From Acetobacter pomorum (GTDB lineage Bacteria > Pseudomonadota > Alphaproteobacteria > Acetobacterales > Acetobacteraceae): a stretch of DNA of 64,000 bases. Location of the stretch: assembly GCF_002738225.1 (NCBI RefSeq), contig NZ_PEBQ01000030.1:90829-154828 (forward strand), read 5' to 3'. Under the pieces are notes generated by a model. It was not told the origin of the DNA. It was given only the letters and a program-made list of their open reading frames with translations, and did no database searches. The translations under genes and the position numbers were made by a program. This document shows, one piece after another, positions 17,476-24,248 of the stretch. Each line of letters begins with the position of its first letter. Positions within the stretch are counted from its first letter, which is position 1.

Positions 17476-17566
17476 TGGAAAATCCTTTCTGCCTTGTGCC
17501 AGCAGAAATAAACAGCTGGTCGATACAAATGGTTGGTGGTTTAGGCACGCCTTTTGTTGCAGGCAT
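17324..17566 (-). CDS. Hypothetical small protein, antisense-overlapping
   Basis: An 80-residue protein whose composition looks natural (PTICIDQLFISAGTRQKGFS, INVNFRLLQNEAGPELQM). The start has AAAGGA about 8 nt upstream. It overlaps the end of the rightward gene 17110-17475 by 152 bp, so one of the two may be spurious. A comparable minus-strand gene sits at the same place in the next cassette (17888-18052), which favours it being real. Confidence 0.5.
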   Translation of the reverse strand: MPATKGVPKPPTICIDQLFISAGTRQKGFSINVNFRLLQNEAGPELQMSATFVEPHLPSTEAGEIADHVRQLLAAKFAAA

Positions 17567-17609
17567 AGAATCGTCCTTTCATGGTTTGGGGAAACGCATG
17601 ATGGACGTA

Positions 17610-17639
17610 GCGGGCAGTGGCGACAATGCTACTGCCCGC
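17610..17639. repeat. Repeated hairpin, copy 1
   Basis: GCGGGCAGTGGC and GCTACTGCCCGC form a 12-bp stem with one G-T pair around the 6-nt loop GACAAT. A near-identical hairpin with compensating changes occurs at 18098-18127. Neither has a T-run, so neither is a plain intrinsic terminator. Confidence 0.75.
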
Positions 17640-17662
17640 ATCCCTGTTTTTCAGAAAAATAC

Positions 17663-17690
17663 GAATGCTGGAGTTGCGGCATGACTGATT
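17663..17690 (+). repeat. Coupled stop/RBS/start leader, copy B
   Basis: AATGCTGGAGTTGCGGCATG then ACTGATT repeats the junction seen at 17092-17122. Here the reading frame that ends at 17684 (GVAA, stop) has no convincing gene body, so it looks like a duplicated tail of the Cro-like gene. Confidence 0.7.
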
Positions 17691-18172
17691 TCCATGAAAC
17701 CAACCATGCCGCAGAGGCCGGAAGCCGTCACGCGGATGGTGTCCGGGGCACAGGCCTGAGCAATGAGCAAGCCCTGCGTAAATGGGCCTTGCAGACAATT
17801 CTGCTCAGCCCGCACCCCATGCCTAAATCATGGGCAGAGTTAGAACGTGGGGCATCGCGCTTGATTGCTTTTGTGGAAACTGGATCTTCAGTCCTTCCAG
17901 ATGTCAGTTCTGTCGTAAATGCTTCCTTCTTCGACTGGAGCGTTCAAGCCGGGAATAAGAATGTTGGCACCTTTAAGGGCTTCCAAAATCTTGGTCTGCG
18001 TACGCTCCAGTTCGGAAATGCGGCGTTCCAGTTCTTCCGTAGTCGGCTTCATAAGAATTCGTCCTCTCATGGTTTTTGCAATCACATGATGGACGAAGCG
18101 GGCAGGGGCGACAACGCCGCTGCCCGCACTACAGATTGCCTGCAAAATGCAAATGCTGGAGATGCGGCATGA
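17681..18172 (+). CDS. Hypothetical early phage protein, 3' half doubtful
   Basis: The frame encodes 163 residues starting MTDFHETNHA. The first 70 residues or so look like a real protein (LRKWALQTILLSPHPMPKSW then ELERGASRLIAFVETG). The rest lies exactly opposite the minus-strand gene 17888-18052 and reads like antisense translation. The frame nevertheless ends in GDAA with an ATGA overlap to the next gene. It could be a shorter ancestral gene fused to a duplicated cassette end. No family is recognised. Confidence 0.5.
   Translation: MTDFHETNHAAEAGSRHADGVRGTGLSNEQALRKWALQTILLSPHPMPKSWAELERGASRLIAFVETGSSVLPDVSSVVNASFFDWSVQAGNKNVGTFKGFQNLGLRTLQFGNAAFQFFRSRLHKNSSSHGFCNHMMDEAGRGDNAAARTTDCLQNANAGDAA
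17888..18052 (-). CDS. Small coiled-coil protein, antisense-overlapping
   Basis: From ATG 18052 (AGAGGA about 8 nt upstream) the product is 54 residues. A charged coiled coil (TTEELERRISELERTQTKIL) is followed by EALKGANILIPGLNAPVEEG. The heptad pattern makes coding on this strand more believable than the opposite frame. It mirrors the minus-strand gene of the previous cassette (17324-17566). The function is unknown. Confidence 0.55.
   Translation of the reverse strand: MKPTTEELERRISELERTQTKILEALKGANILIPGLNAPVEEGSIYDRTDIWKD
18098..18127. repeat. Repeated hairpin, copy 2
   Basis: GCGGGCAGGGGC and GCCGCTGCCCGC pair around the loop GACAAC. Stem changes relative to copy 1 at 17610-17639 preserve pairing at several positions. 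Confidence 0.75.
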
Positions 18173-18180
18173 CTGATTAC
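18152..18180 (+). repeat. Coupled stop/RBS/start leader, copy C
   Basis: AATGCTGGAGATGCGGCATG then ACTGATT is the third copy of the junction, leading into the S4-domain gene. Confidence 0.7.
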
Positions 18181-18768
18181 CAGAAGCGTAATTCAAGAGA
18201 CGTTGATCCAATTTGCATGATCAGCGTGGCAGATTGCGGTAGCGAATTGCTCCAGGTGAACAATGCTTCACAAGATGCAACCGTGCTGGAGCTGGATGCC
18301 AAACAAACATGGCTATTGGCCCGTTTGCTTTACATCATGCAGGAGTTCCAGAATGGCGCTGATGCCAATAAGGAATTTCGGTATCTGCTGCGTGATTTGG
18401 CTCAAAACGCATGGCCCACAATGTCTTGTGATCACGTTATGGGTGTGGATTATCAGGATAAGGCCAGAGGTTGTTTGGCGACTGTGTATGGGCCGGAAAA
18501 ACCGCTTCAGCCCGAAGATCTTAGCCCACTGAAATCAGTCTCTTATCCGGTCTTGTTTCAGGAAGTAGCAAAGCATGGTTTTGCCAAAACAAATGGCGAA
18601 GCACGGCGCTTGGTGCGTGGTGGTGGCATTTGGGTAAACGGCAAACGCGCCAATGATGAAAACATGCCGGTCAAAGTTGGTGATGTTGTAGGCATGTGCC
18701 TTGGCACACCTAACCGGCGTGAATTTACCGTTTGCGCTCCAGATCAAGACGAGATCCGGGAAGGTTGA
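18169..18768 (+). CDS. Early phage protein with C-terminal S4-like RNA-binding domain
   Basis: The 199-residue product starts MTDYQKRNS. The N-terminal part is paralogous to the gene at 17110 (KQTWLLARLLYIMQEFQNG). The C-terminal part (VSYPVLFQEVAKHGFAKTNG, EARRLVRGGGIWVNGKRAND, VKVGDVVGMCLG) has the S4 RNA-binding pattern known from tyrosyl-tRNA synthetase tails and S4. The domain suggests binding of structured RNA, but no activity can be claimed. It is the third member of the repeated cassette. Confidence 0.65.
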   Translation: MTDYQKRNSRDVDPICMISVADCGSELLQVNNASQDATVLELDAKQTWLLARLLYIMQEFQNGADANKEFRYLLRDLAQNAWPTMSCDHVMGVDYQDKARGCLATVYGPEKPLQPEDLSPLKSVSYPVLFQEVAKHGFAKTNGEARRLVRGGGIWVNGKRANDENMPVKVGDVVGMCLGTPNRREFTVCAPDQDEIREG

Positions 18769-18770
18769 TC

Positions 18771-19022
18771 ATGCTGAATGAACTACGTTTCTGGTTGCAT
18801 TCTGCCCCATGGTATAGCCTGCGAATGCAGCCTGACACACGGCTTTTGCAAGCCGTGGCTGTAACTGAGATTTCCATACAAAAGTTTGGGCAAAGCGAAG
18901 CCGTTACGGTTTGCTTTTACTACCCCAGACTGCGCGATTTTGTGCGCCATGTGAGGGTTTTCGGTTTTCCGAAATTGTATTGCCCTACGTTTGCACGCCT
19001 GAAGGCGTTTTTTACGCCATGA
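18771..19022 (+). CDS. Hypothetical small phage protein
   Basis: An 83-residue protein from ATG 18771 with GGGAAGG upstream. It is rich in Phe, Arg and Tyr (FWLHSAPWYSLRMQPDTRLL, CFYYPRLRDFVRHVRVFGF). No family is recognised. Its stop overlaps the next start as ATGA, which supports translation. Confidence 0.5.
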   Translation: MLNELRFWLHSAPWYSLRMQPDTRLLQAVAVTEISIQKFGQSEAVTVCFYYPRLRDFVRHVRVFGFPKLYCPTFARLKAFFTP

Positions 19023-19516
19023 CGCCATTTTCTAACCGCTTTCTGGCATCCATCAAAACAGCCACAAAACATGCGGTTGAAGCCGTTGGAGATTTCCGGG
19101 CCGCAGCCGGTTTTACGCGCGTGCAGAAATCCCAGCTAGAAGCATATGCGAGCAGACATCAGCCAACCGTTATCCCGCTGGACGTTGCCATAGATCTGGA
19201 CAGATGTGCTGAGCAGCCCATTCTGCTTTCAGAAATGGCCAATGCAGAGGGCTTTGCTCTGGTTCCGGTCAAGTTCGGAAGCGGCCCACTGCCGCACGAT
19301 ATGGGCAAATTCGCCAAGGCCACCAGTGAGGTTCTGCAAAAGGGCTTCGAGAGCATGGCGGATGGCAACGTGGATGTGCAGGAAGCGCAAGAAATTCTCA
19401 CATATGCGCAACGTGCCCGCACATCGCTGCATCACATTGAGTCCACAGCTCATAAGATCATTGCAGAAGGCAAGCCATTGCAGGTGACCTTTCCGCATGG
19501 GGCTAGTGGCTCCTGA
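19019..19516 (+). CDS. Hypothetical phage regulatory-type protein
   Basis: A 165-residue protein starting MTPFSNRFL. The N-terminal region (FRAAAGFTRVQKSQLEAYAS) and the stretch VIPLDVAIDLDRCAEQPILL resemble phage CII/toxin-antitoxin-type adaptors by composition only. The rest is helical (VDVQEAQEILTYAQRARTSL). No firm family. It is coupled to both neighbours (ATGA upstream, a one-base overlap downstream). Confidence 0.6.
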   Translation: MTPFSNRFLASIKTATKHAVEAVGDFRAAAGFTRVQKSQLEAYASRHQPTVIPLDVAIDLDRCAEQPILLSEMANAEGFALVPVKFGSGPLPHDMGKFAKATSEVLQKGFESMADGNVDVQEAQEILTYAQRARTSLHHIESTAHKIIAEGKPLQVTFPHGASGS

Positions 19517-19941
19517 TGGCTGACGTGTTTTTTGATCTTGAGGCGGTGTATTCATTTTTGAATACACGCATGCGCAAAGCCGGTGGCAATTCGGCTTTTG
19601 CCCGCATGATGGGCCTGAATGACAAAACACTGTCAAACATGGCCAATGCACGCCGCAGGCTGAATGATCAGCTGCTGGCAGCGTTGGGCCTGGTTGAGGT
19701 TGAACGGTATGTGGATGTGGATGGAAACGTCCTGCCCATGCTGGAAGTGTATTCAAAACTGAATACAGCAATAAGGCGGGCTGGCGGCAATTCGGCATTT
19801 GCGCGGTTGCACGGCCTAAACGACAAACACCTTTCCAATATGATGAATGACCGTAGGCAGCTTTCCAAAGCATTGCTGCGCGTTGTCGGTATTAGGAGAG
19901 CAAAGCTGTACATGTATGCGGCAAGGAGCGCGGCAGCATGA
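19516..19941 (+). CDS. Protein made of two tandem helix-turn-helix-like repeats
   Basis: A 141-residue protein containing two copies of a unit of about 57 residues. Copy 1 is residues 9-66 (MRKAGGNSAFARMMGLNDKT) and copy 2 is residues 77-133 (IRRAGGNSAFARLHGLNDKH). Each has the pattern GGNSAFAR..GLNDK.LSNM.N.RR.L, which reads like a helix-turn-helix with a following helix. It is probably a DNA-binding regulator that binds a double site as a monomer. It sits immediately before the replication gene. Confidence 0.6.
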   Translation: MADVFFDLEAVYSFLNTRMRKAGGNSAFARMMGLNDKTLSNMANARRRLNDQLLAALGLVEVERYVDVDGNVLPMLEVYSKLNTAIRRAGGNSAFARLHGLNDKHLSNMMNDRRQLSKALLRVVGIRRAKLYMYAARSAAA

Positions 19942-21098
19942 TATGCCCCAATATTGCGGAATTTGACCGCAGCCAAATACCATCACCCAAAACCTTGCGT
20001 TCAGCACCGTGCGAAATGCGCGGCGTGCTGGACAAGCTGCTGGATGCGCTGAAGGAAATGCGTTCTTGCGTGTTTCGTGCTGGCACACTGGTTTTGAATG
20101 ATGCGGAAATTGCCAAACAGGCTGGATTGCAGGCCGATGAGCTGGAACGCAACCTGCCGCAGATGATTGCCCGTGGCATGCTGGCGCGTGATGATGAAAA
20201 CGCGCTGTTCAGCACAGTCATGTATGATCGGCTGCTCCGGCGTGAGGAACGCGCTGCCCGCACAGCCACAGCAGACGCAGACTGGCAGCAGAAGCAGGAA
20301 AGCGGTGATGTGCCGGAAGGTATGACGCGCCAGCAAATGGCCAATAAAAAGAATGCCCAGATGGCAGGCAGACCCCGCAAAGGAGAAAGCCGGGAACAGG
20401 CATTTGAACGCAGGCAGCGTGAACAGGCTCAAAAACGCCAGCAGCCACACCTGCTTATGCCCATTTCAGGCGCAAAGACCGAAATCGAAAATCGAAACGG
20501 GAAATCGAAACAGGAAAATTCGATTAATTCGATTCCCATAGATCTAGAATTAGAGAGAGATATTAATATTCCTTCTAGTTCTATTTCTGGGGAAATCGAA
20601 AACCCAGCACTGGCTCAGGAGCAGGTGGCCCAGACAGTAGCCCGCGTGATTGCCACAACCGGCATGAACGATCAGGCGCCGTATGCGGTCTCGCTGGTAA
20701 GGCGCTGGATGGGGCAGGGCGCAGAACCGGATACCATTATTTCTGCCATTCGGGAGCATACCGAGGCCATGCGCAAGAATGGTGAGAAGCCTCGGCGGCT
20801 AAAGGTGTTTGAAGCCGCAGTTTTGCGCGGCATAGAGGTGCAGCACTTGCGCCCGAAAGCGCAGGATACAGCCCCCGAAAAACCGCAGACAGCCAAGGAA
20901 AATGCCAAATTCGAGCAGGCATGGGCCAAGGCCGCCAAGGTTTGGGAGGATGCGTTTACCGATTGCCGAGATTTTGGGGCTGTAAAGCGTCGCTGGCCAG
21001 AACTGGCGCAGGAAAATGGCCTGCCGCCCGTGCCGTTTGAGAAAGCCGCATATCAGCAGCACTTCATGCACCAGCAAAGCGCACAGGTGGCAGCATGA
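19938..21098 (+). CDS. Phage replication initiation protein (organiser-like)
   Basis: A 386-residue protein. The N-terminal winged-helix-like part (LNDAEIAKQAGLQADELERN, LPQMIARGMLARDDENALF) reads like the DNA-binding domain of phage replisome organisers. A charged, repeat-rich linker (about residues 120-215) and a C-terminal helical domain (YAVSLVRRWMGQGAEPDTII) follow. The linker DNA carries iteron-like repeats (20481-20601), as in lambda O, where the origin lies inside the initiator gene. The role is inferred from layout and position; no helicase motif is present. Confidence 0.7.
   Translation: MICPNIAEFDRSQIPSPKTLRSAPCEMRGVLDKLLDALKEMRSCVFRAGTLVLNDAEIAKQAGLQADELERNLPQMIARGMLARDDENALFSTVMYDRLLRREERAARTATADADWQQKQESGDVPEGMTRQQMANKKNAQMAGRPRKGESREQAFERRQREQAQKRQQPHLLMPISGAKTEIENRNGKSKQENSINSIPIDLELERDINIPSSSISGEIENPALAQEQVAQTVARVIATTGMNDQAPYAVSLVRRWMGQGAEPDTIISAIREHTEAMRKNGEKPRRLKVFEAAVLRGIEVQHLRPKAQDTAPEKPQTAKENAKFEQAWAKAAKVWEDAFTDCRDFGAVKRRWPELAQENGLPPVPFEKAAYQQHFMHQQSAQVAA
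20481..20601 (+). repeat. Iteron-like repeats and AT-rich tract within the replication gene, candidate phage origin
   Basis: AAATCGAAA-type units occur at 20482-20490, 20489-20497, 20502-20511 and 20592-20600. Inverted TTCGATT copies lie at 20519-20525 and 20528-20534, followed by an AT-rich purine/pyrimidine stretch (20541-20585). The combination of iterons with AT-rich DNA inside an initiator gene is the lambda-type origin layout. Confidence 0.55.
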
Positions 21099-21352
21099 GC
21101 CTGCGTGTGTTGCTGCGAAACCTGCGGTTGAGGGCTGAAGGCAAGCCCAACGCGATTGATGCAATGGAAGATCTGCGGGCCAAGTTGGCCCAGGAACAAA
21201 AACGGCGTGCAGAGGCTGAACTGGAAATCACCACTCTGCAACGCCGCTTGTTTGATTACGAGAATGACCGTCCCCGTGATGCCAGAGGAAGATATGCACA
21301 AAAACGCGGGGCTGCAACATGCAAGAATTACCTCCCACGCCGGAGCGCCTAG
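21095..21352 (+). CDS. Small coiled-coil phage protein
   Basis: An 85-residue basic protein with a long heptad-rich helix (AMEDLRAKLAQEQKRRAEAE then LEITTLQRRLFDYEN) and an Arg-rich tail. No family is recognised. It starts with an ATGA overlap with the replication gene and overlaps the next gene by 34 bp. Confidence 0.6.
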   Translation: MSLRVLLRNLRLRAEGKPNAIDAMEDLRAKLAQEQKRRAEAELEITTLQRRLFDYENDRPRDARGRYAQKRGAATCKNYLPRRSA

Positions 21353-21810
21353 AAAAAGGCGATATCACCAGCGTCTATATTGAAGATCCGGTTAGTAAAT
21401 CAGATCAGCCGCGCCTGAGTTCATCGGGCGCGGTTTATGCGTTGCAGAAGTCTGGCACGTTGTCAGATGCGCAAGTTGCCGCAGCCGAACAGTGGGCGCG
21501 GGATTATGAAACAGGCATTTTAGGTGCGCGGGATCCTGAATCGTCAAAACAGTCTGGAAAGCCAGATCACGAATACTGCATGCTTTCGCGCATTCGTGCA
21601 GCTGATCGGTGCCTATACATTCGGGAACACATAGGGCCACTGGGCGAGAAGTTCCTGATAGATTTAATGGTAAACGGTCTTTCTGTTCAGAAGATTTCTG
21701 AAAAACATGGCAAGCGGCGGGAACGTATAGCCGGTGCCATTGATTTCTGCCTGGAGCAGCTGGCAGACCTTTATGCAGATATGCCAGGGAAGCTCTGGTT
21801 CAATAAATAG
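21319..21810 (+). CDS. Helix-turn-helix-like protein, candidate late-gene regulator
   Basis: A 163-residue protein. The N-terminal part is polar. The C-terminal half (LDLMVNGLSVQKISEKHGKR in outline, then ERIAGAIDFCLEQLADLYAD) resembles the sigma-like/HTH end of proteins that occupy the antiterminator (Q-like or DUF6456-like) slot between replication and late genes. Position and motif suggest control of late transcription; the family is uncertain. Confidence 0.5.
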   Translation: MQELPPTPERLEKGDITSVYIEDPVSKSDQPRLSSSGAVYALQKSGTLSDAQVAAAEQWARDYETGILGARDPESSKQSGKPDHEYCMLSRIRAADRCLYIREHIGPLGEKFLIDLMVNGLSVQKISEKHGKRRERIAGAIDFCLEQLADLYADMPGKLWFNK

Positions 21811-21909
21811 TTGCCTGCGGCAGCTTTTGCGTTTAATTTGTCAAAATCTCCGAAGTCGTGTGTCCATCTGGGCCACGGCTTTTTTTGTATCTTCTGAAAA
21901 GCTGAACGC

Positions 21910-22320
21910 ATGAAACACTGGCAGAAGATCTGCCGTGGTGCTGTTCTGCTGCGCGGGAAGAAGATTGTTCTAGTCGTTTCGGCAGATGGAAATGTGGCGC
22001 ATTGCGTGCGCATGGTTCCAGATCGTCTGCCACGGCATCGGGCTGATGTGATTTTGCGGGCCGTTGGTAGCCTGAAAAATACGGTTGCCCGTTGCAATGC
22101 CCTTGCATGCGAAAAATATGGCCACCTGCAATCGCTGCGCGAACTGCCAGCGGGTGCGGTGTATGCTGAGCACGACATGCAGCGCATTGATGCCGCACTA
22201 CGCAAAGAACATGCTTCCCGCGCGGTGGAAGAGTTGCCACCCGGCGTGATGGAAACAACATGGCGCGGGCCAAAATGGGGCGATTGCGGCCGCAAGGTTG
22301 GCGGCGCTCCATCCGATTAA
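21910..22320 (+). CDS. Hypothetical phage protein
   Basis: A 136-residue protein starting MKHWQKICRGAVLLRGKKIV. It is basic with several Cys residues (CVRM, ARCNALACEKYG) and ends CGRKVGGAPSD. No family is recognised. It follows a 99-bp spacer and is closed by the terminator at 22322-22360, so it ends the early transcript. Confidence 0.55.
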   Translation: MKHWQKICRGAVLLRGKKIVLVVSADGNVAHCVRMVPDRLPRHRADVILRAVGSLKNTVARCNALACEKYGHLQSLRELPAGAVYAEHDMQRIDAALRKEHASRAVEELPPGVMETTWRGPKWGDCGRKVGGAPSD

Positions 22321-22321
22321 G

Positions 22322-22360
22322 CGAAACCCCCGGCTGTTCGAGCAGCGCGGGGGTTTCTTT
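22322..22360 (+). terminator. Rho-independent terminator
   Basis: GAAACCCCCG and CGGGGGTTTC pair over 10 bp around an imperfect loop, followed by TTTT. It separates the early block from the recombinase block. Confidence 0.75.
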
Positions 22361-22390
22361 TGTCCACCCCTGACCTTTCCAGGAATGAAC

Positions 22391-22552
22391 ATGCCTGATC
22401 TTAAAGATCTCTGGCGTTTGGTACAAGTGATGAATGAAATTAAAGCATGGCGCTTCACCGTGATTATGCTTGTTGCTCTAATCACTGGTCTCGCATTTGC
22501 TATCGAAAAAGCACTCCCAGGCGTGGCTGCTATCATTCAGGCATGTCGGTAA
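22391..22552 (+). CDS. Small single-pass membrane protein
   Basis: A 53-residue protein from ATG 22391; AGGA lies 6 nt upstream, which favours this start over the ATG at 22385. It has a polar N-terminus and one hydrophobic helix (FTVIMLVALITGLAFAIE). No family is recognised. It lies just left of the recombinase-site region. Confidence 0.55.
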   Translation: MPDLKDLWRLVQVMNEIKAWRFTVIMLVALITGLAFAIEKALPGVAAIIQACR

Positions 22553-22574
22553 AAAGCGTCATGATAACGCGGTA

Positions 22575-22611
22575 TTATCTGACAGGGCATACCTGCCAAG
22601 GTGTCAGATAA
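22575..22611. repeat. Accessory inverted repeat near the Xer-like site
   Basis: TTATCTGACA (22575-22584) and TGTCAGATAA (22602-22611) are exact inverted copies of the arm sequence found in the 28-bp site at 22633-22660, spaced by 17 bp and facing the other way. They could be accessory binding sites or an operator for the recombinase gene. Confidence 0.65.
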
Positions 22612-22632
22612 CCCGCAGAACACCCCCCAAAC

Positions 22633-22660
22633 CCGTCAGATAATCTCTGTTATCTGACGG
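22633..22660. other. 28-bp dif-like recombination site candidate (11-6-11)
   Basis: Two perfect 11-bp inverted arms, CCGTCAGATAA (22633-22643) and TTATCTGACGG (22650-22660), flank the 6-bp centre TCTCTG. The geometry and the inner ATAA/TTAT bases are those of Xer dif sites. The site lies 43 bp upstream of a Xer-like recombinase gene. It is not followed by a T-run, so it is unlikely to be a terminator. Confidence 0.65.
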
Positions 22661-22702
22661 ATTTTGAGGGTTGGAAATGACCCGATAATATAGGGAAATC
22701 AA

Positions 22703-23578
22703 ATGGTTAGCGGTGATCAGCCCAGATCGACCGCGCCAGCAGTGCCGGATGATGGCATTCACCGTGCGGATCTTCCGCTGGTCAAAACGTGGCTGCACAA
22801 CCGCAGCAGCAACACGGTGCGGGCCTATCGCACCAATGTTGCGGAGTTCGCCCGTTTTGTTGCCAAGCCCATGGCAGATGTTGCCCTGGCTGACATTCAG
22901 GCATGGAACGACAGCATGGCCGATGCGGCGGACAGCACGCGCCGGCGCAAGATCAGCGCCGTGAAATCGCTGCTGACCTACGGCCACAAGCTGGGCTTTC
23001 TACTGCAGGATGCAGGCGCTGCGTTCCGCATGGAGCGTGGCCGCGACAATCTGAATGAGCGTATCCTTTCGCGCCAGCAGGTGTTGGCCATGCTGGCAGG
23101 TGAGAAGGATCCGCGCCGCCATGCGTTGCTGGCGCTGCTTTACGGCACCGGCCTGCGGATTTCAGAAGCCTGCGCGTTACGCTGGCGCGATATGACACGC
23201 CGCCAATCGGGCGGCATTGCAACGGTTTTCGGCAAAGGTGGCAAAACCCGCCATGTGCAGGTTTCACCATCGTTGTGGAAAGAGATCGCGGCTGTGCGGT
23301 CTGATGTCGGGCCTGATGCGCCCGTTATCCCCGGCCACGATGGCGGCCTGCTTCATGAACGCGCTGTGGATCGCGTTGTGAAGCGGGCCGCAAAACGAGC
23401 GGGCCTGCCGCCTGATGTCTCTGCTCACTGGCTGCGCCATGCTTTTGCGTCACACCAGTTGGACGCGGGGCAGCCGGTGCATTGGGTGCAGGCCCAGCTC
23501 GGCCACAGTTCGCTGGCTACGACAACACGATACAGCCACGCCAGCGCAGACGCGGCGGGCGCTGACCTTCTGGCCTGA
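22703..23578 (+). CDS. Second tyrosine recombinase, XerC/D-like
   Basis: A 291-residue recombinase with the size and layout of XerC/XerD rather than of a phage integrase; there is no arm-binding domain. The N-terminal SAM-like domain (about residues 20-105) precedes the catalytic domain with Arg152 (GTGLRISEAC), Lys181 (GKGGKTRHV), His242 and Arg245 (HWLRHAFASH), His268 (GHSSLATTTRYSHA) and Tyr277. It lies next to a dif-shaped palindrome. The prophage already has its own integrase, so this enzyme likely does another job, such as multimer resolution. The block is more GC-rich than the early genes. Confidence 0.85.
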   Translation: MVSGDQPRSTAPAVPDDGIHRADLPLVKTWLHNRSSNTVRAYRTNVAEFARFVAKPMADVALADIQAWNDSMADAADSTRRRKISAVKSLLTYGHKLGFLLQDAGAAFRMERGRDNLNERILSRQQVLAMLAGEKDPRRHALLALLYGTGLRISEACALRWRDMTRRQSGGIATVFGKGGKTRHVQVSPSLWKEIAAVRSDVGPDAPVIPGHDGGLLHERAVDRVVKRAAKRAGLPPDVSAHWLRHAFASHQLDAGQPVHWVQAQLGHSSLATTTRYSHASADAAGADLLA

Positions 23579-23621
23579 CGCCAACCGGCGCAGGCATTTC
23601 TGACAACGATGGAGAATGACA

Positions 23622-24248
23622 ATGCAAACCGTGCCTGACGGTTTCATGCAGGACAGTCGCGGGCGTTTGGTGCCAGAAGCGAATGTCCGGCCATCTGACA
23701 AGCTGCAAGATGATCTTGTACGTCGGTTGCATCGTGAAGCTGACCCGGTGCGGCAGTTCATGATGGATTTCAAGCGGATGTGTTTCACTGACATCAATGC
23801 TTATCTGGAGTTGGTGGCCGAGAAATACGGCACCAAGATCGGCAGCGACAAAGGGAACATCACGCTGACCAGCTATGATGGCACGCTGCGCGTGACTGTG
23901 GCGGTCGGCAATATTAAGACGTTTGGCCCTGAAATTCAGGCGGCGAAAACGCTGATCCATGGTTGCCTGAACCGCTGGTCTGAAGGTGCTAACGCCAACC
24001 TGAAAGCCGTTGTGCTGGATGCGTTTGACGTGGACAAGCAGGGCAGCATGAACGTGGACAAGATCCTTGCACTCCGGCGCTTGGAGATCGAGGACGAGGA
24101 ATGGCAGCGTGCCATGCAGGCGATTTCTGACAGCGTGCGCGTGGATGTAACCAAGAACTACGTGCGGTTGCACCGGCGGCCATCGCCAGATGCCAAATGG
24201 GAGCTAGTGCCATTTGATCTGGCAAAGATGGACGTGGCCACAGCATGA
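23622..24248 (+). CDS. DUF3164-family phage protein
   Basis: A 208-residue protein from ATG 23622; GGAGA lies 6 nt upstream, so the ATG at 23616 is less likely. The pattern (VRRLHREADPVRQFMMDFKR, LTSYDGTLRVTVAVGNIKTF and NLKAVVLDAFDVDKQGSMNV) fits DUF3164, a family common in Mu-like and other phages of unknown function. It follows the Xer-like recombinase and precedes the HNH gene with an ATGA overlap. Confidence 0.8.
   Translation: MQTVPDGFMQDSRGRLVPEANVRPSDKLQDDLVRRLHREADPVRQFMMDFKRMCFTDINAYLELVAEKYGTKIGSDKGNITLTSYDGTLRVTVAVGNIKTFGPEIQAAKTLIHGCLNRWSEGANANLKAVVLDAFDVDKQGSMNVDKILALRRLEIEDEEWQRAMQAISDSVRVDVTKNYVRLHRRPSPDAKWELVPFDLAKMDVATA

Noticed and set aside
17472..17684. Rightward 70-codon frame ending GVAA at the second cassette
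   Set aside because: The body reads as antisense of the minus-strand gene and hairpin; only its last codons match the duplicated Cro-gene tail, so I did not call a gene.
22633..22660. Reading the 28-bp palindrome as an intrinsic terminator
   Set aside because: It has no T-run on either side, the loop is exactly 6 bp and the inner bases match dif, so a recombinase site or operator is more likely.
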